DNA from: an uncultured Spartobacteria bacterium
Lineage (GTDB): Bacteria; Verrucomicrobiota; Verrucomicrobiia; Chthoniobacterales; JAATET01
DNA length: 6,009 nt
Direction: 5' to 3'
NCBI GenBank assembly: GCA_937901895.1
Contig: CALGTD010000143.1
Span: 1-6,009, forward strand
Shown one piece after another: positions 1 through 6,009 of the stretch; position 1 is the first letter of the stretch, and every line of letters starts with the position of its first letter. The translations under genes and the position numbers were made by a program. The notes below the pieces were generated by a model. The model did not search any database. It worked only from the letters and a program-made list of their open reading frames with translations, and was not told the DNA's origin.

Positions 1-1067
1 CCGCCGGAACCGCCGGTGGAGGACAGCGTCTGAGACGTCCCCATCGTCTGCGGCGTGGCAGCCGTAAGCGTCAATGCGGCCTGGTTCGCTTTGTTGATCA
101 CCAACGTCCCCGTCGCACTACCTGTATGATTCGGCGCGTCGATCGTCCCCACCACCACGTAGCTGCCCGCGTCCTTCGGCGGCGTTGGACTTCCGTCGTA
201 GGTGAAGTTCACCGTCAACCCGGCGGGAACGGTGGTGGCGGTCGCCGACTTCGGCGATCCATCGTAAGTATGGTTCAGGCTGCTCAGGGCCACCGTCGCC
301 GGAGCCTTTTGGATGGTGAACGTTTCCGTATTCGTGCCGGCGTAGTCGGGATCGTTGATCGTGCCCACCACCGTATAGGCGCCAGCGTTGATCGGCATCG
401 AAGCCTGCCCGTCGAAGGTCAACTGAACCGCCAAGCCCGATTCCGGGGCAGTCGTCACACTCGGCTGCTTTTCCGTGCCGTCGTAAATCGGGTTTAGATT
501 CGTAAAGGCGAGAGTCGCCGCAGCCTTTGCAAAGGCGATCGTGGTTGGCGCCGAAGATATGGAGTTGTAGTTGGCGTCACCGGCCTTCGTTGCCCGAACC
601 TTCACCCAGCCTGTGCCCGTCGCAGCGGTGAGGGTTTGATTGTTCAGCCCCGAAAGAAGGGCGACGCCCGGTGCAGATTCCTCCACAATCGAATAACTGA
701 CATCGCCGGAACCAGAACCGCCCGTCGTCGAAAGACTCTGATTCGTATTGAAGATTTGCGGAGTGCTCGCGACGACCGCGAGCGAGTTTTGAGAGGCTTT
801 CGCGAAGGTTACGCGCACGGTGTTGGACGGCGAGGATGGATTGTAATTCGCATCGCCCGCTTTTCTGGCCCGCACATCCACCCATCCCGTCCCGCTATTC
901 ACCGAAAGCACCGCGCCCGAGATCGAAACAGAACTTCCGGGGGACTGCGCCACAATTTCGAAAGTGACAGCGCCGGTGCCCGATCCGCCGGATGTCGACA
1001 GCGTCTGGGTGCTCCCATGGGTTTGCGTGGTGTCGGCGCTCAATACCAGCGGAGCTTGGTCGGCCTT
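1..1067 (-). repeat. GGSG/GTGW modules (B): two complete copies and one cut by the left edge
   Basis: B1 is 1067-801 (residues 1164-1252), B2 is 800-528 (1253-1343) and B3 starts at 92 and runs off the edge. Shared landmarks are KA-x-Q near the start, Q-(T/S)-L-S-(S/T)-(S/T)-GGSG, then a long beta region with GTGWV-(D/K)-VRA and KAGDANYN near the end. The pattern resembles Ig-like modules that sit beside MBG/YDG domains in exported proteins. The nucleotide sequence of the landmarks is also similar, pointing to duplication within the gene. Confidence 0.8.
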
Positions 1068-4000
1068 GGCGATCACCAAGGTCCCCTCGGCGTGCCCGAT
1101 GAACACCGCAGCCGGATCCTCACGTGACGGGTCGGGACTATCTGCAACATTCGCGATTACACTATAACTCCCGGCGCCCGTCGGCGGAGTGGAAGACCCA
1201 TCATACGTAAACACCACGTTCAACCCCTCCGGTTGCGTCGTAGCGGTCGCGGCCTTGGGCGTGCCATCATAAGTGTGGTTCAAGCTTCCCAGGAAGACGT
1301 CAGCGGGGCAGCAGCCGATCGCCCAATTACATGTTGCCGAACCAATGAAATTCCCGGTCGCGTTAACCGTGAACGAGTAACTATTAGGCACAACAGCCGT
1401 GCGAACGCCGGAAACATCATAGGTCGCCCCGTGCGGATTGTGGATAGTAGGCGCCTTCGGAGTGTTGTCGTAGAAGAATTCCAGATTACTGAAGGTAAAC
1501 GTTACCGGTTTTCGCCCGATGGACCACGAACAGGTGGACGATCCCGTATAGTTGCCATTCGCGGTAACGGTGAAACTATAGCTGCCGGCATCCGTGGCCC
1601 AGGTGGTTCCGGAGACCGTATAGGTCGCTCCATTTGGATTGCCAATGATCGGGGCCTTTTGGCCGCCATCGTAAACAAAACTCGTATTGGTAAAATCGAA
1701 GCTGACCGCCTTCGGAGAAATCGTCAGCGTGCCCGGCTGAAATGTCGCGAAGACGTAGTTCGCAGCCGCCAATGTCCCAACAGATGGAGTGACCGGGTAG
1801 GAACCTATGCCTGACGCCGCCGTGGCCGGCGTGCTGAAGCCGGGAACGCCGGCAACTACGGAAGCGGTATCGCCATTGACAAATCCCGTATAGGTCGCGG
1901 TGAACGCAGGATTCGCAGCTCCATAGACCTTGGCCACGTTGTTCGCTTTCACCGTAAGCGGCGCCTTGGCGACCACCCATGTCGCCGTCTTCGTCGCGCC
2001 ATTATATGTGGTGGGATCGCTCGGAGTAAATGTGACCGTTACCGTATGCGTGCCTGCGCCCAGCACGGTCCCTACCGCGGGACTATAACTAAACGATCCC
2101 GATACCGAGCTGGAGGCCCAAGCCGGCAACGACGCTCCATAGACCACCGAGCCGGGCAAAGACACGTTGATCCCCGGCGTGATTTTCGACACCGCCACCG
2201 TCGGTTGCGCAGATGCATCGGTCCGAGCCCCTGCAACATCGACGGCCGCGAGCATAAACCGATACGTCCCCACTCCCTGTGCCCCGGTGAACGTAAAGGT
2301 GCGAGTGAACGTTCCCGATGCGCCATACGCTGTGCTCGAATTGGCACGATTCAAGGATCCACCGGTGACGAGCGTGTTGTCCGCGCGGATCCATCGCCAG
2401 CCAAGGGCGGGAGTCTGCACCCAAAGATTGGTATAATCGAGGTTACCATCCGGGTCGCTCACGGTCATGGTCACTGTCACGGACTCACCGACTAACGCGG
2501 CGGTTTTATTGACTGACAGCGATGCCGTCGGAGCTCGGTTGGCGACGGTGAACGTCACGTCCCGGCTTACCGCGTGATAGTTGCTATCGCCCGGATAACT
2601 ACAACGAATTGTATAGGTCCCCGGAGTGAAGTTCGTTCCGGGCCCAACCGCACCACTGGTCGGCGAAGCTCCCGGCCCCGAGGCGCCGATCACGGTATAG
2701 GTCAAAGCACCGGTTGGCACGGAAACCGCCGTCGAATATGGATTCGCCAACGAGACGTTAAAGGCCGACGGAAACGTCCCCGTCCCGGTGCGAGACTGGT
2801 TCACCCAGCCATTGATCTGAGGCATGGCCTTGCCCACGGTAAGATAAAGAACCGACGCGCCCACCCCCACCCTGTTGACGGGGTCGGCCACCACACAATG
2901 AAAAGCATAGGTTGCAGCGCGAACCGCGCGAAAATCAAAGCTCCGCGTCGATGAGCTGCCGGATGCATCATAACCGTTGTTTCCAAGATTGAGATTATAC
3001 CACCCGTCGCGATTTGGCGGCGCATCCCAAACCCGAAATGGATGGGTCCAGCGGGTGCCGTTTCCCTGATCCCACCAAAACGAGTGGGAGGTCATGTTGC
3101 CGTCCGGATCCGTCACCGACGAAGCGATCGTAACCGCTTGGCCGAATGAAATAGAAGCGTTGGTTGGAGAACCCGCGATTGTAAAGGTGCCGCTTCCCGC
3201 CCTATCCACTACGGTGTATGTATCAGAATATCGCCAGCCGCTGTTCGCCCCGGCCTGATCCCACGCGTAACACCTGAAGACGTATCGCGTTCCCGGCGGC
3301 CCCGCGAGGACGCTGTTATTGTTGGTAGTAGCCTCCCAGCCATTTCCATTATCTCCGCTAGCCGGATCATAAGCCAGGGCCTGCCACTCGCCGCCATTCA
3401 CGCTGTATTCAACCCATACTCCACCCAGGTTATGGTCGTCATCATTACCGGTCGCCCTGACGGGAAACCAGGCTCCCTTATATAGCGGCACCGGTGGATC
3501 GGTATGAAACTTCACCGTCGGGGGGACATTTTTGAGATATCGAACAATCACAATACCTGAGCCTCCCGCACCTCCCCACCCACTGTGGGCACCGCCGCCA
3601 CCACCACCGGATCCGGTATTCGAAAGAGCATCCTCTCCTTTGTTGGCTGATTTACCTGCAGAACTATTCCCTCCGCTTCCACGACCAGCTCCCGCGCCAC
3701 CGCCGCTGGACCAGCCGCCCCAGTCGCCACCTCCACCGCCGCCACCACCGTAAGCGACCCCATAAAAAGTGCGCGGAGCGCCACCGGTTCCGCCCATACT
3801 CAGGGAGGAGGCGGTTTGTCCGGCGCTGCCCAGCCCGCCCCCTCCGGCGGAGGCTCTGAGGGCTATGCCATTTCCCCCATTGTAGCCGCCCTGAGTCCCG
3901 CTACCACCAGGATAGAAACCGGTGGACGCCTGCCACGATCCAGCGCCGCCGCCTCCGCCCCCTCCGTTCCCACCTGGCCCACCGTTCTGGGTGGCGCCAC

Positions 4001-4556
4001 CACCACCACCCGGTGCGGTATATGAACCAAAACTGGAAGGTTTTCCGTTGTTACCAGGAAGCTTTTCCGTCTGAACGGCCCCGCCGGCTCCAACGACCAC
4101 ATTGAAACTCTGTCCCTTAGCGGCATTGACGGTCGTATGAATGTAGCCGCCTGCCCCTCCGCCACCACCCCAGTTTACACCGCCGCTGCCGCCACCACCC
4201 AAAACGAAGATTTCGAGCTGTCGACTACCCTTTGTTTCATCAAGCGCAAAGGTTCCGTTGGATTTGAACGTATGAACGTAATATTGCCCATCTACAGTAA
4301 CCGTCCCTCCACTTCCGTGCGCGGACATGACGGGCATATTGGCGTCGGCAAGCAAAGCAAAGACCCCAACGATAAATCGTATATTTGTCTTAACATTTAT
4401 AAAACCACAGTCGGCAAATGATGGCCCTCTTGATGAGATTAATCTCCCTATATTGTTAGGCTCGACGCCGAATTCAGTGTCAGCGCAAGTTCCTTCTCCG
4501 ACCTTCGATAGGCTGACGGATTTTTCGCTCATCGTCAGCAATGCGGGCGTATCCAT
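1..4556 (-). CDS. Giant exported modular protein: glycine-rich domain, Ig-like segments, MBG/YDG repeats (C-terminus beyond the window)
   Basis: The frame is open from ATG 4556 to the left edge, 1,518 codons without a stop. Residues 59-70 (IRFIVGVFALLA) after K56/R60 look like a signal core, with possible cleavage near A79. Residues 81-119 form a beta lead-in (YYVHTFKSNGTF, then LEIFVL). Residues 120-334 are glycine-dominated and end in GIVIVRYL, the usual close of Gly_rich_2-type domains. Ig/PKD-like segments lie at about 342-458, 459-575, 576-672, 673-790 and 791-863; two carry DPDGN (483-487, 701-705). A classic MBG domain spans 864-947 (APLTVKANNVAKVYGAANP, FVNGDT, GTLTIS). YDG modules and GGSG/GTGW modules follow to the edge. 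No catalytic domain is seen. A cell-surface or secreted adhesin-like role fits the architecture but is inferred. The C-terminal sorting signal (PEP-CTERM, T9SS or other) is outside the window. ATG 4556 is the first in-frame start and lies 13 bases after the upstream stop, but it lacks a clear Shine-Dalgarno. The ORF is certain; the start is not. Confidence 0.93.
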   Translation of the reverse strand, partial: MDTPALLTMSEKSVSLSKVGEGTCADTEFGVEPNNIGRLISSRGPSFADCGFINVKTNIRFIVGVFALLADANMPVMSAHGSGGTVTVDGQYYVHTFKSNGTFALDETKGSRQLEIFVLGGGGSGGVNWGGGGGAGGYIHTTVNAAKGQSFNVVVGAGGAVQTEKLPGNNGKPSSFGSYTAPGGGGGATQNGGPGGNGGGGGGGAGSWQASTGFYPGGSGTQGGYNGGNGIALRASAGGGGLGSAGQTASSLSMGGTGGAPRTFYGVAYGGGGGGGGDWGGWSSGGGAGAGRGSGGNSSAGKSANKGEDALSNTGSGGGGGGAHSGWGGAGGSGIVIVRYLKNVPPTVKFHTDPPVPLYKGAWFPVRATGNDDDHNLGGVWVEYSVNGGEWQALAYDPASGDNGNGWEATTNNNSVLAGPPGTRYVFRCYAWDQAGANSGWRYSDTYTVVDRAGSGTFTIAGSPTNASISFGQAVTIASSVTDPDGNMTSHSFWWDQGNGTRWTHPFRVWDAPPNRDGWYNLNLGNNGYDASGSSSTRSFDFRAVRAATYAFHCVVADPVNRVGVGASVLYLTVGKAMPQINGWVNQSRTGTGTFPSAFNVSLANPYSTAVSVPTGALTYTVIGASGPGASPTSGAVGPGTNFTPGTYTIRCSYPGDSNYHAVSRDVTFTVANRAPTASLSVNKTAALVGESVTVTMTVSDPDGNLDYTNLWVQTPALGWRWIRADNTLVTGGSLNRANSSTAYGASGTFTRTFTFTGAQGVGTYRFMLAAVDVAGARTDASAQPTVAVSKITPGINVSLPGSVVYGASLPAWASSSVSGSFSYSPAVGTVLGAGTHTVTVTFTPSDPTTYNGATKTATWVVAKAPLTVKANNVAKVYGAANPAFTATYTGFVNGDTASVVAGVPGFSTPATAASGIGSYPVTPSVGTLAAANYVFATFQPGTLTISPKAVSFDFTNTSFVYDGGQKAPIIGNPNGATYTVSGTTWATDAGSYSFTVTANGNYTGSSTCSWSIGRKPVTFTFSNLEFFYDNTPKAPTIHNPHGATYDVSGVRTAVVPNSYSFTVNATGNFIGSATCNWAIGCCPADVFLGSLNHTYDGTPKAATATTQPEGLNVVFTYDGSSTPPTGAGSYSVIANVADSPDPSREDPAAVFIGHAEGTLVIAKADQAPLVLSADTTQTHGSTQTLSTSGGSGTGAVTFEIVAQSPGSSVSISGAVLSVNSGTGWVDVRARKAGDANYNPSSPSNTVRVTFAKASQNSLAVVASTPQIFNTNQSLSTTGGSGSGDVSYSIVEESAPGVALLSGLNNQTLTAATGTGWVKVRATKAGDANYNSISSAPTTIAFAKAAATLAFTNLNPIYDGTEKQPSVTTAPESGLAVQLTFDGQASMPINAGAYTVVGTINDPDYAGTNTETFTIQKAPATVALSSLNHTYDGSPKSATATTVPAGLTVNFTYDGSPTPPKDAGSYVVVGTIDAPNHTGSATGTLVINKANQAALTLTAATPQTMGTSQTLSSTGGSG
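93..1313 (-). repeat. Three further YDG modules (A) interleaved with GGSG modules (B)
   Basis: A modules occupy 1313-1068, 527-309 and 308-93 (YDG tyrosines at residues 1096, 1358 and 1431). A1 and A3 both open SLNHTYDG and share PK-x-ATATT and FTYDGS-x-TPP. The last two copies contain the typical GTI(N/D)(D/A)P(D/N) strand. The first carries about ten extra residues near SPDPSREDPAAV that the others lack. It is also preceded by C1082-C1083, where the other copies have none. The resemblance of copies 1 and 3 continues into the B module that follows each. Confidence 0.8.
1314..1712 (-). repeat. Two tandem YDG-type modules (residues 949-1015 and 1016-1081)
   Basis: Two adjacent copies of 67 and 66 residues share the pattern F-x-F-(T/S)-N, (V/F)YD, K-A-P-x-I-x-N-P-x-G-A-T-Y-x-V-S-G, S-Y-S-F-T-V, G-N-(Y/F)-x-G-S-(S/A)-T-C-(S/N)-W-x-I-G. 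The YD tyrosines are residues 962 and 1029, exactly 67 apart. Each copy has one cysteine in the last strand (TCSW, TCNW). They are MBG_3/YDG-like stalk modules by pattern; family membership is my reading, not a profile match. Confidence 0.8.
3555..4199 (-). repeat. Glycine-rich low-complexity coding region (residues 120-334 of the giant protein)
   Basis: Runs of GGT/GGC/GGA/GGG codons appear on the plus strand as ccaccacc and gccgcc tracts. The encoded protein has many blocks of four to eight glycines broken by W, Y, N, S and A (for example GGDWGGWSSGGGAGAG). It is flanked by the beta strands LEIFVL on the N side and GIVIVRYL on the C side, the usual frame of Gly_rich_2-type domains found in phage tail and bacterial surface proteins. 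Such tracts are prone to replication slippage and to assembly error, although the frame here stays open throughout. Confidence 0.85.
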
Positions 4557-4569
4557 ATTACTGCAGCAC

Positions 4570-5634
4570 TCAGCGGATGGCCGAGTCCAGTTTTGCGACG
4601 ATGTCTCCCCGCTCGGCCGCGACGTCTTTAATCGAACCGTGTCGGTCGGTCAGGTATACCGGCATTCCTGCCGTGAGCTTCAATCTCCGAGCCAAGACTC
4701 CCTCCACACCTTGTGCATCGAATACCAGTTGGCCTGGGAGGCCGGTGGCGGCAGCGGCGGAACGCGCAGCCTCCACATCTACGTCCAGACATACGCCGAC
4801 AAGCACCGCTCCCGCCGGAGCAGTCTGCGATAGCTGTTTGGCAAATGCAATCGCACCAGGACTCCAAGTCGCCCAAGCATATATGATCGTCGGTCCTCCA
4901 CCCGCAGCAACTATAGGGCTGTCCGCCCCCAGTGCCTCACTCGCGATTTCGCGAAACGATTGCCCAATCAAAGCATATCTTTCTGCCAGCGTCTGCGCCG
5001 CCTCCTTCACGTGGGGAGGCGCAGCCGAAGCCAATATTTCATTCGCGAGCGACGCAGCCTTCTCTCCCTCAGGTTGATTCTCGGCCTCCCGGAGGAGCGC
5101 CTCATATCCGCCGGCTTCATTCGGGAACTCTTCAATCAGACGCTTCGCCGATCGTTCACGCTGGTAGCGTAGTTGCCGTGCATCATGTATAAATTCCCGT
5201 GACCGAACGAGCTCTCTCAACTTGGCCAATTCAAACCGCTCCCCGACTGGCAATGTTGTATCCTTACGCGCCTCTTCGGCTATCGCGACCGCTTCCTCCG
5301 TTACGCCCGAGTCTCCCATTAGCGCGGCGTTTAGAAGCGCTTTGGCCTCCAACCTCCTCGCTTGCGCCGCTCGTGAATGCCCCTGTGGGTATCTCAAGCG
5401 CACCGCTTTCGCTTTGTTCGCGGCAGCTCTCAATTCGGAAGCAGCGCCCCCTTGCGACGCCCCTCCATTCGTTCGGTGATCACGGCCACCCCGGGGGGCG
5501 GGCCGGAAAAGGGTTTCGATCTCCTCGAGCTCCGGATCCGTGTTTAGACGCTCACTTTCGGATTGGGACGCTGGAACGGCCGAAACTCCCAGCAACAACG
5601 CGTAGAGCCATGCGAACGCTATACGAACATTCAT
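4570..5634 (-). CDS. Exported TlpA/thioredoxin-like protein with helical repeat region, active-site cysteines absent
   Basis: 354 residues from ATG 5634. Residues 1-22 are a typical Sec signal peptide (MNVR, then the hydrophobic IAFAWLYALLLGV, cleavage probably after VPA22), with no lipobox cysteine. Residues 23-65 are polar and low-complexity. Residues 66-235 are Ala/Glu/Arg-rich helices resembling degenerate TPR-type repeats (ELRAAANKAKAVRLRYPQG, SAKRLIEEFPNEAGGYEALL). Residues 248-354 match a TlpA/AhpC-type thioredoxin fold: beta strand PTIIYAWATWSPGA, GVCLDVDVEAA, ATGLPGQLVFDAQG, then the cis-Pro region AGMPVYLTDRHG (P325) and a final helix. Where active members have WCxxC, this protein reads W257-S-P-G-A, so disulfide chemistry is unlikely. 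The only cysteine after the signal peptide is C282. An ATG eight codons upstream (5658) is possible, but 5634 has GAGGG seven bases before it and gives the better signal peptide. The giant-protein gene follows after 13 bases, suggesting an operon. A periplasmic binding or assembly role is inference; the specific function is unknown. Confidence 0.92.
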   Translation of the reverse strand: MNVRIAFAWLYALLLGVSAVPASQSESERLNTDPELEEIETLFRPAPRGGRDHRTNGGASQGGAASELRAAANKAKAVRLRYPQGHSRAAQARRLEAKALLNAALMGDSGVTEEAVAIAEEARKDTTLPVGERFELAKLRELVRSREFIHDARQLRYQRERSAKRLIEEFPNEAGGYEALLREAENQPEGEKAASLANEILASAAPPHVKEAAQTLAERYALIGQSFREIASEALGADSPIVAAGGGPTIIYAWATWSPGAIAFAKQLSQTAPAGAVLVGVCLDVDVEAARSAAAATGLPGQLVFDAQGVEGVLARRLKLTAGMPVYLTDRHGSIKDVAAERGDIVAKLDSAIR

Positions 5635-5641
5635 GAATGCA

Positions 5642-5646
5642 CCCTC
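5642..5646 (-). promoter_or_regulatory. Ribosome binding site for the thioredoxin-like gene
   Basis: GAGGG on the minus strand, seven bases before ATG 5634. It favours 5634 over the in-frame ATG at 5658, which has only a weak GTGG-like stretch upstream and would add eight residues in front of an otherwise ideal signal peptide. Confidence 0.7.
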
Positions 5647-5689
5647 GCATCCACGCATCGACGCCCGTTAGCACACTGCTCCGAATCAC

Positions 5690-5702
5690 CTCTAGACTAG
5701 AG
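5690..5702. promoter_or_regulatory. 13-base perfect palindrome in the 5' leader region
   Basis: CTCTAG, a single A, then CTAGAG: six-base arms around one central base, about 55 bases upstream of the chosen start of the thioredoxin-like gene. It contains two copies of CTAG, a tetranucleotide that is rare in many bacterial genomes. It could be a small operator or chance; the arms are too short to make a strong RNA hairpin. No regulator gene is in view. Confidence 0.3.
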
Positions 5703-5780
5703 CGGAAATTCGGCAGGGATAGAGAGCTCATCTGCAAAAAGCAGGAATACCCATGAACAGCGAGGGAAGCTTGGAAGCAC

Positions 5781-5846
5781 TGCAATTGACCAACAATTGC
5801 ATTAAACCGTCAAAACAATGTGCAATTTGATTGCGTCATAATTGCG
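5781..5846. promoter_or_regulatory. Operator-like cluster of GCAATT/AATTGC words, including a perfect 8-bp inverted repeat
   Basis: TGCAATTG at 5781-5788 and CAATTGCA at 5794-5801 are perfect inverted copies separated by five bases. A looser inverted pair follows (TGCAAT at 5821-5826, ATTGCG at 5830-5835), then another AATTGCG at 5840-5846. The local sequence is AT-rich compared with the flanking genes. On the minus strand a TTGACG at 5813-5808 resembles a -35 box, and the inverted repeat would lie across the spacer and -10 position, but no good -10 hexamer is present at 17 bases. The arrangement, about 150-210 bases upstream of the two-gene unit, fits a repressor or activator site for it. 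The repeats are seen directly; the regulatory role is inferred. Confidence 0.4.
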
Positions 5847-5916
5847 ATGGCTGCCTCGTGTCCATCTTCGCCCAGTCCGCCCCCCTCATTCCCTGAGACG
5901 TTCCGATTCCTCTATA

Positions 5917-5947
5917 ATAAAACAAAAAAGCCGCCATTACTGGCGGC
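5917..5947 (-). terminator. Rho-independent terminator of the tRNA-Glu transcript
   Basis: Read on the minus strand, a 7-bp perfect stem GCCGCCA / TGGCGGC (5947-5930) closes a GTAA loop, which is GUAA in RNA and so of the stable GNRA class. It is followed at once by six T, a G and four more T. It starts eight bases after the tRNA CCA end, so it terminates the tRNA transcript and insulates the next gene pair. On the plus strand the hairpin is followed only by ATTTT, so any bidirectional activity would be weaker. Confidence 0.9.
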
Positions 5948-5955
5948 ATTTTCCA

Positions 5956-6009
5956 TGGCGTCCCCACGGGGATTCGAACCCCGGTTCTCACCGTGAAAGG
6001 GTGGTGTCC
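5956..6009 (-). tRNA. tRNA-Glu (anticodon UUC), 3' part only; the 5' part is beyond the right edge
   Basis: The minus strand shows, in order, the end of the D-arm region (GGAC), the anticodon stem CCACC with loop CTTTCAC (anticodon TTC, glutamate), a short variable region, a T arm with stem CGGGG/CCCCG around the loop TTCGAAT, the 3' acceptor strand TGGGGAC, discriminator G, and an encoded CCA at 5958-5956. It closely matches bacterial tRNA-Glu. The last anticodon-stem pair is C opposite A by my alignment, a small departure from the usual C-G. The 5' acceptor strand and most of the D arm lie outside the window. Confidence 0.95.

Noticed and set aside
1..1712. CRISPR or other spaced DNA repeats
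   Set aside because: The repeats are protein modules of about 200-270 bases with diverged DNA, all in one reading frame, without short identical repeats and unique spacers.
1233..1814. Plus-strand open frame of 193 codons, arginine-rich
   Set aside because: Antisense to the MBG/YDG modules; arginine-rich composition is typical of a shadow frame in GC-rich DNA.
3532..3753. Plus-strand proline-rich open frame (many PP and PPP)
   Set aside because: It is the antisense of the glycine codons of the giant protein; GGN runs read backwards give proline-rich frames. No domain or credible start context.
4541..5077. Plus-strand open frame of 178 codons
   Set aside because: It lies mostly antisense to the thioredoxin-like gene, whose signal peptide, fold motifs and ribosome binding site make it the real gene; the plus frame has no recognisable domain.
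5552..5785. Minus-strand frame of 77 codons spanning the leader and the start of the thioredoxin-like gene
   Set aside because: It overlaps the signal peptide region in another frame, has no ribosome binding site I can see, and shows no domain.
5956..6009. tRNA-Glu 3' end as an attachment site for an integrated element
   Set aside because: No integrase, no second copy of the tRNA end within the window and no mobile gene; the neighbouring genes look chromosomal.

Overview
The window reads almost entirely from the minus strand. From right to left it holds the 3' part of a tRNA-Glu gene, that tRNA's terminator, an intergenic control region of about 280 bases, a gene for a secreted thioredoxin-fold protein of 354 residues, and 13 bases further the start of a giant modular surface or secreted protein. 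The giant gene fills positions 4556 to 1 and runs off the left edge. I checked its frame codon by codon and found no stop, so at least 1,518 codons are present and the C-terminus is missing.

The organism is a bacterium of moderately high GC content: G or C dominates third positions, the tRNA encodes its CCA end, and the tRNA has a classical rho-independent terminator. A glycine-rich domain, Ig-like modules and MBG/YDG modules together in one exported protein are common in Verrucomicrobiota (for example Opitutaceae) and some Bacteroidota. The base composition favours the former. This assignment is an inference and is not tightly constrained.

Layout of the giant protein, N to C: an N-terminal extension of about 55 residues that does not look like a signal; a hydrophobic signal-like segment (59-70); a beta-type lead-in (81-119); a glycine-dominated domain (120-334) closed by GIVIVRYL; five Ig/PKD-like segments (about 342-863); a canonical MBG domain (864-947); two tandem YDG modules of 66-67 residues (949-1081); then alternating YDG modules (A) and GGSG/GTGW modules (B) in the order A-B-B-A-A-B up to the window edge.

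The upstream gene encodes a signal peptide, a helical TPR-like middle and a TlpA/thioredoxin-like C-terminal domain whose CXXC is replaced by SPGA, so it is probably not a redox enzyme. The short spacing and shared strand suggest an operon in which a non-catalytic periplasmic helper or binding protein is made together with a very large exported protein. That functional link is inferred. The control region upstream carries a perfect 8-bp inverted repeat plus further copies of the same GCAATT word, and a separate 13-base palindrome, all candidates for regulator binding.

No mobile element, CRISPR array or defence system is visible. The plus-strand open frames are shadows of the minus-strand genes.
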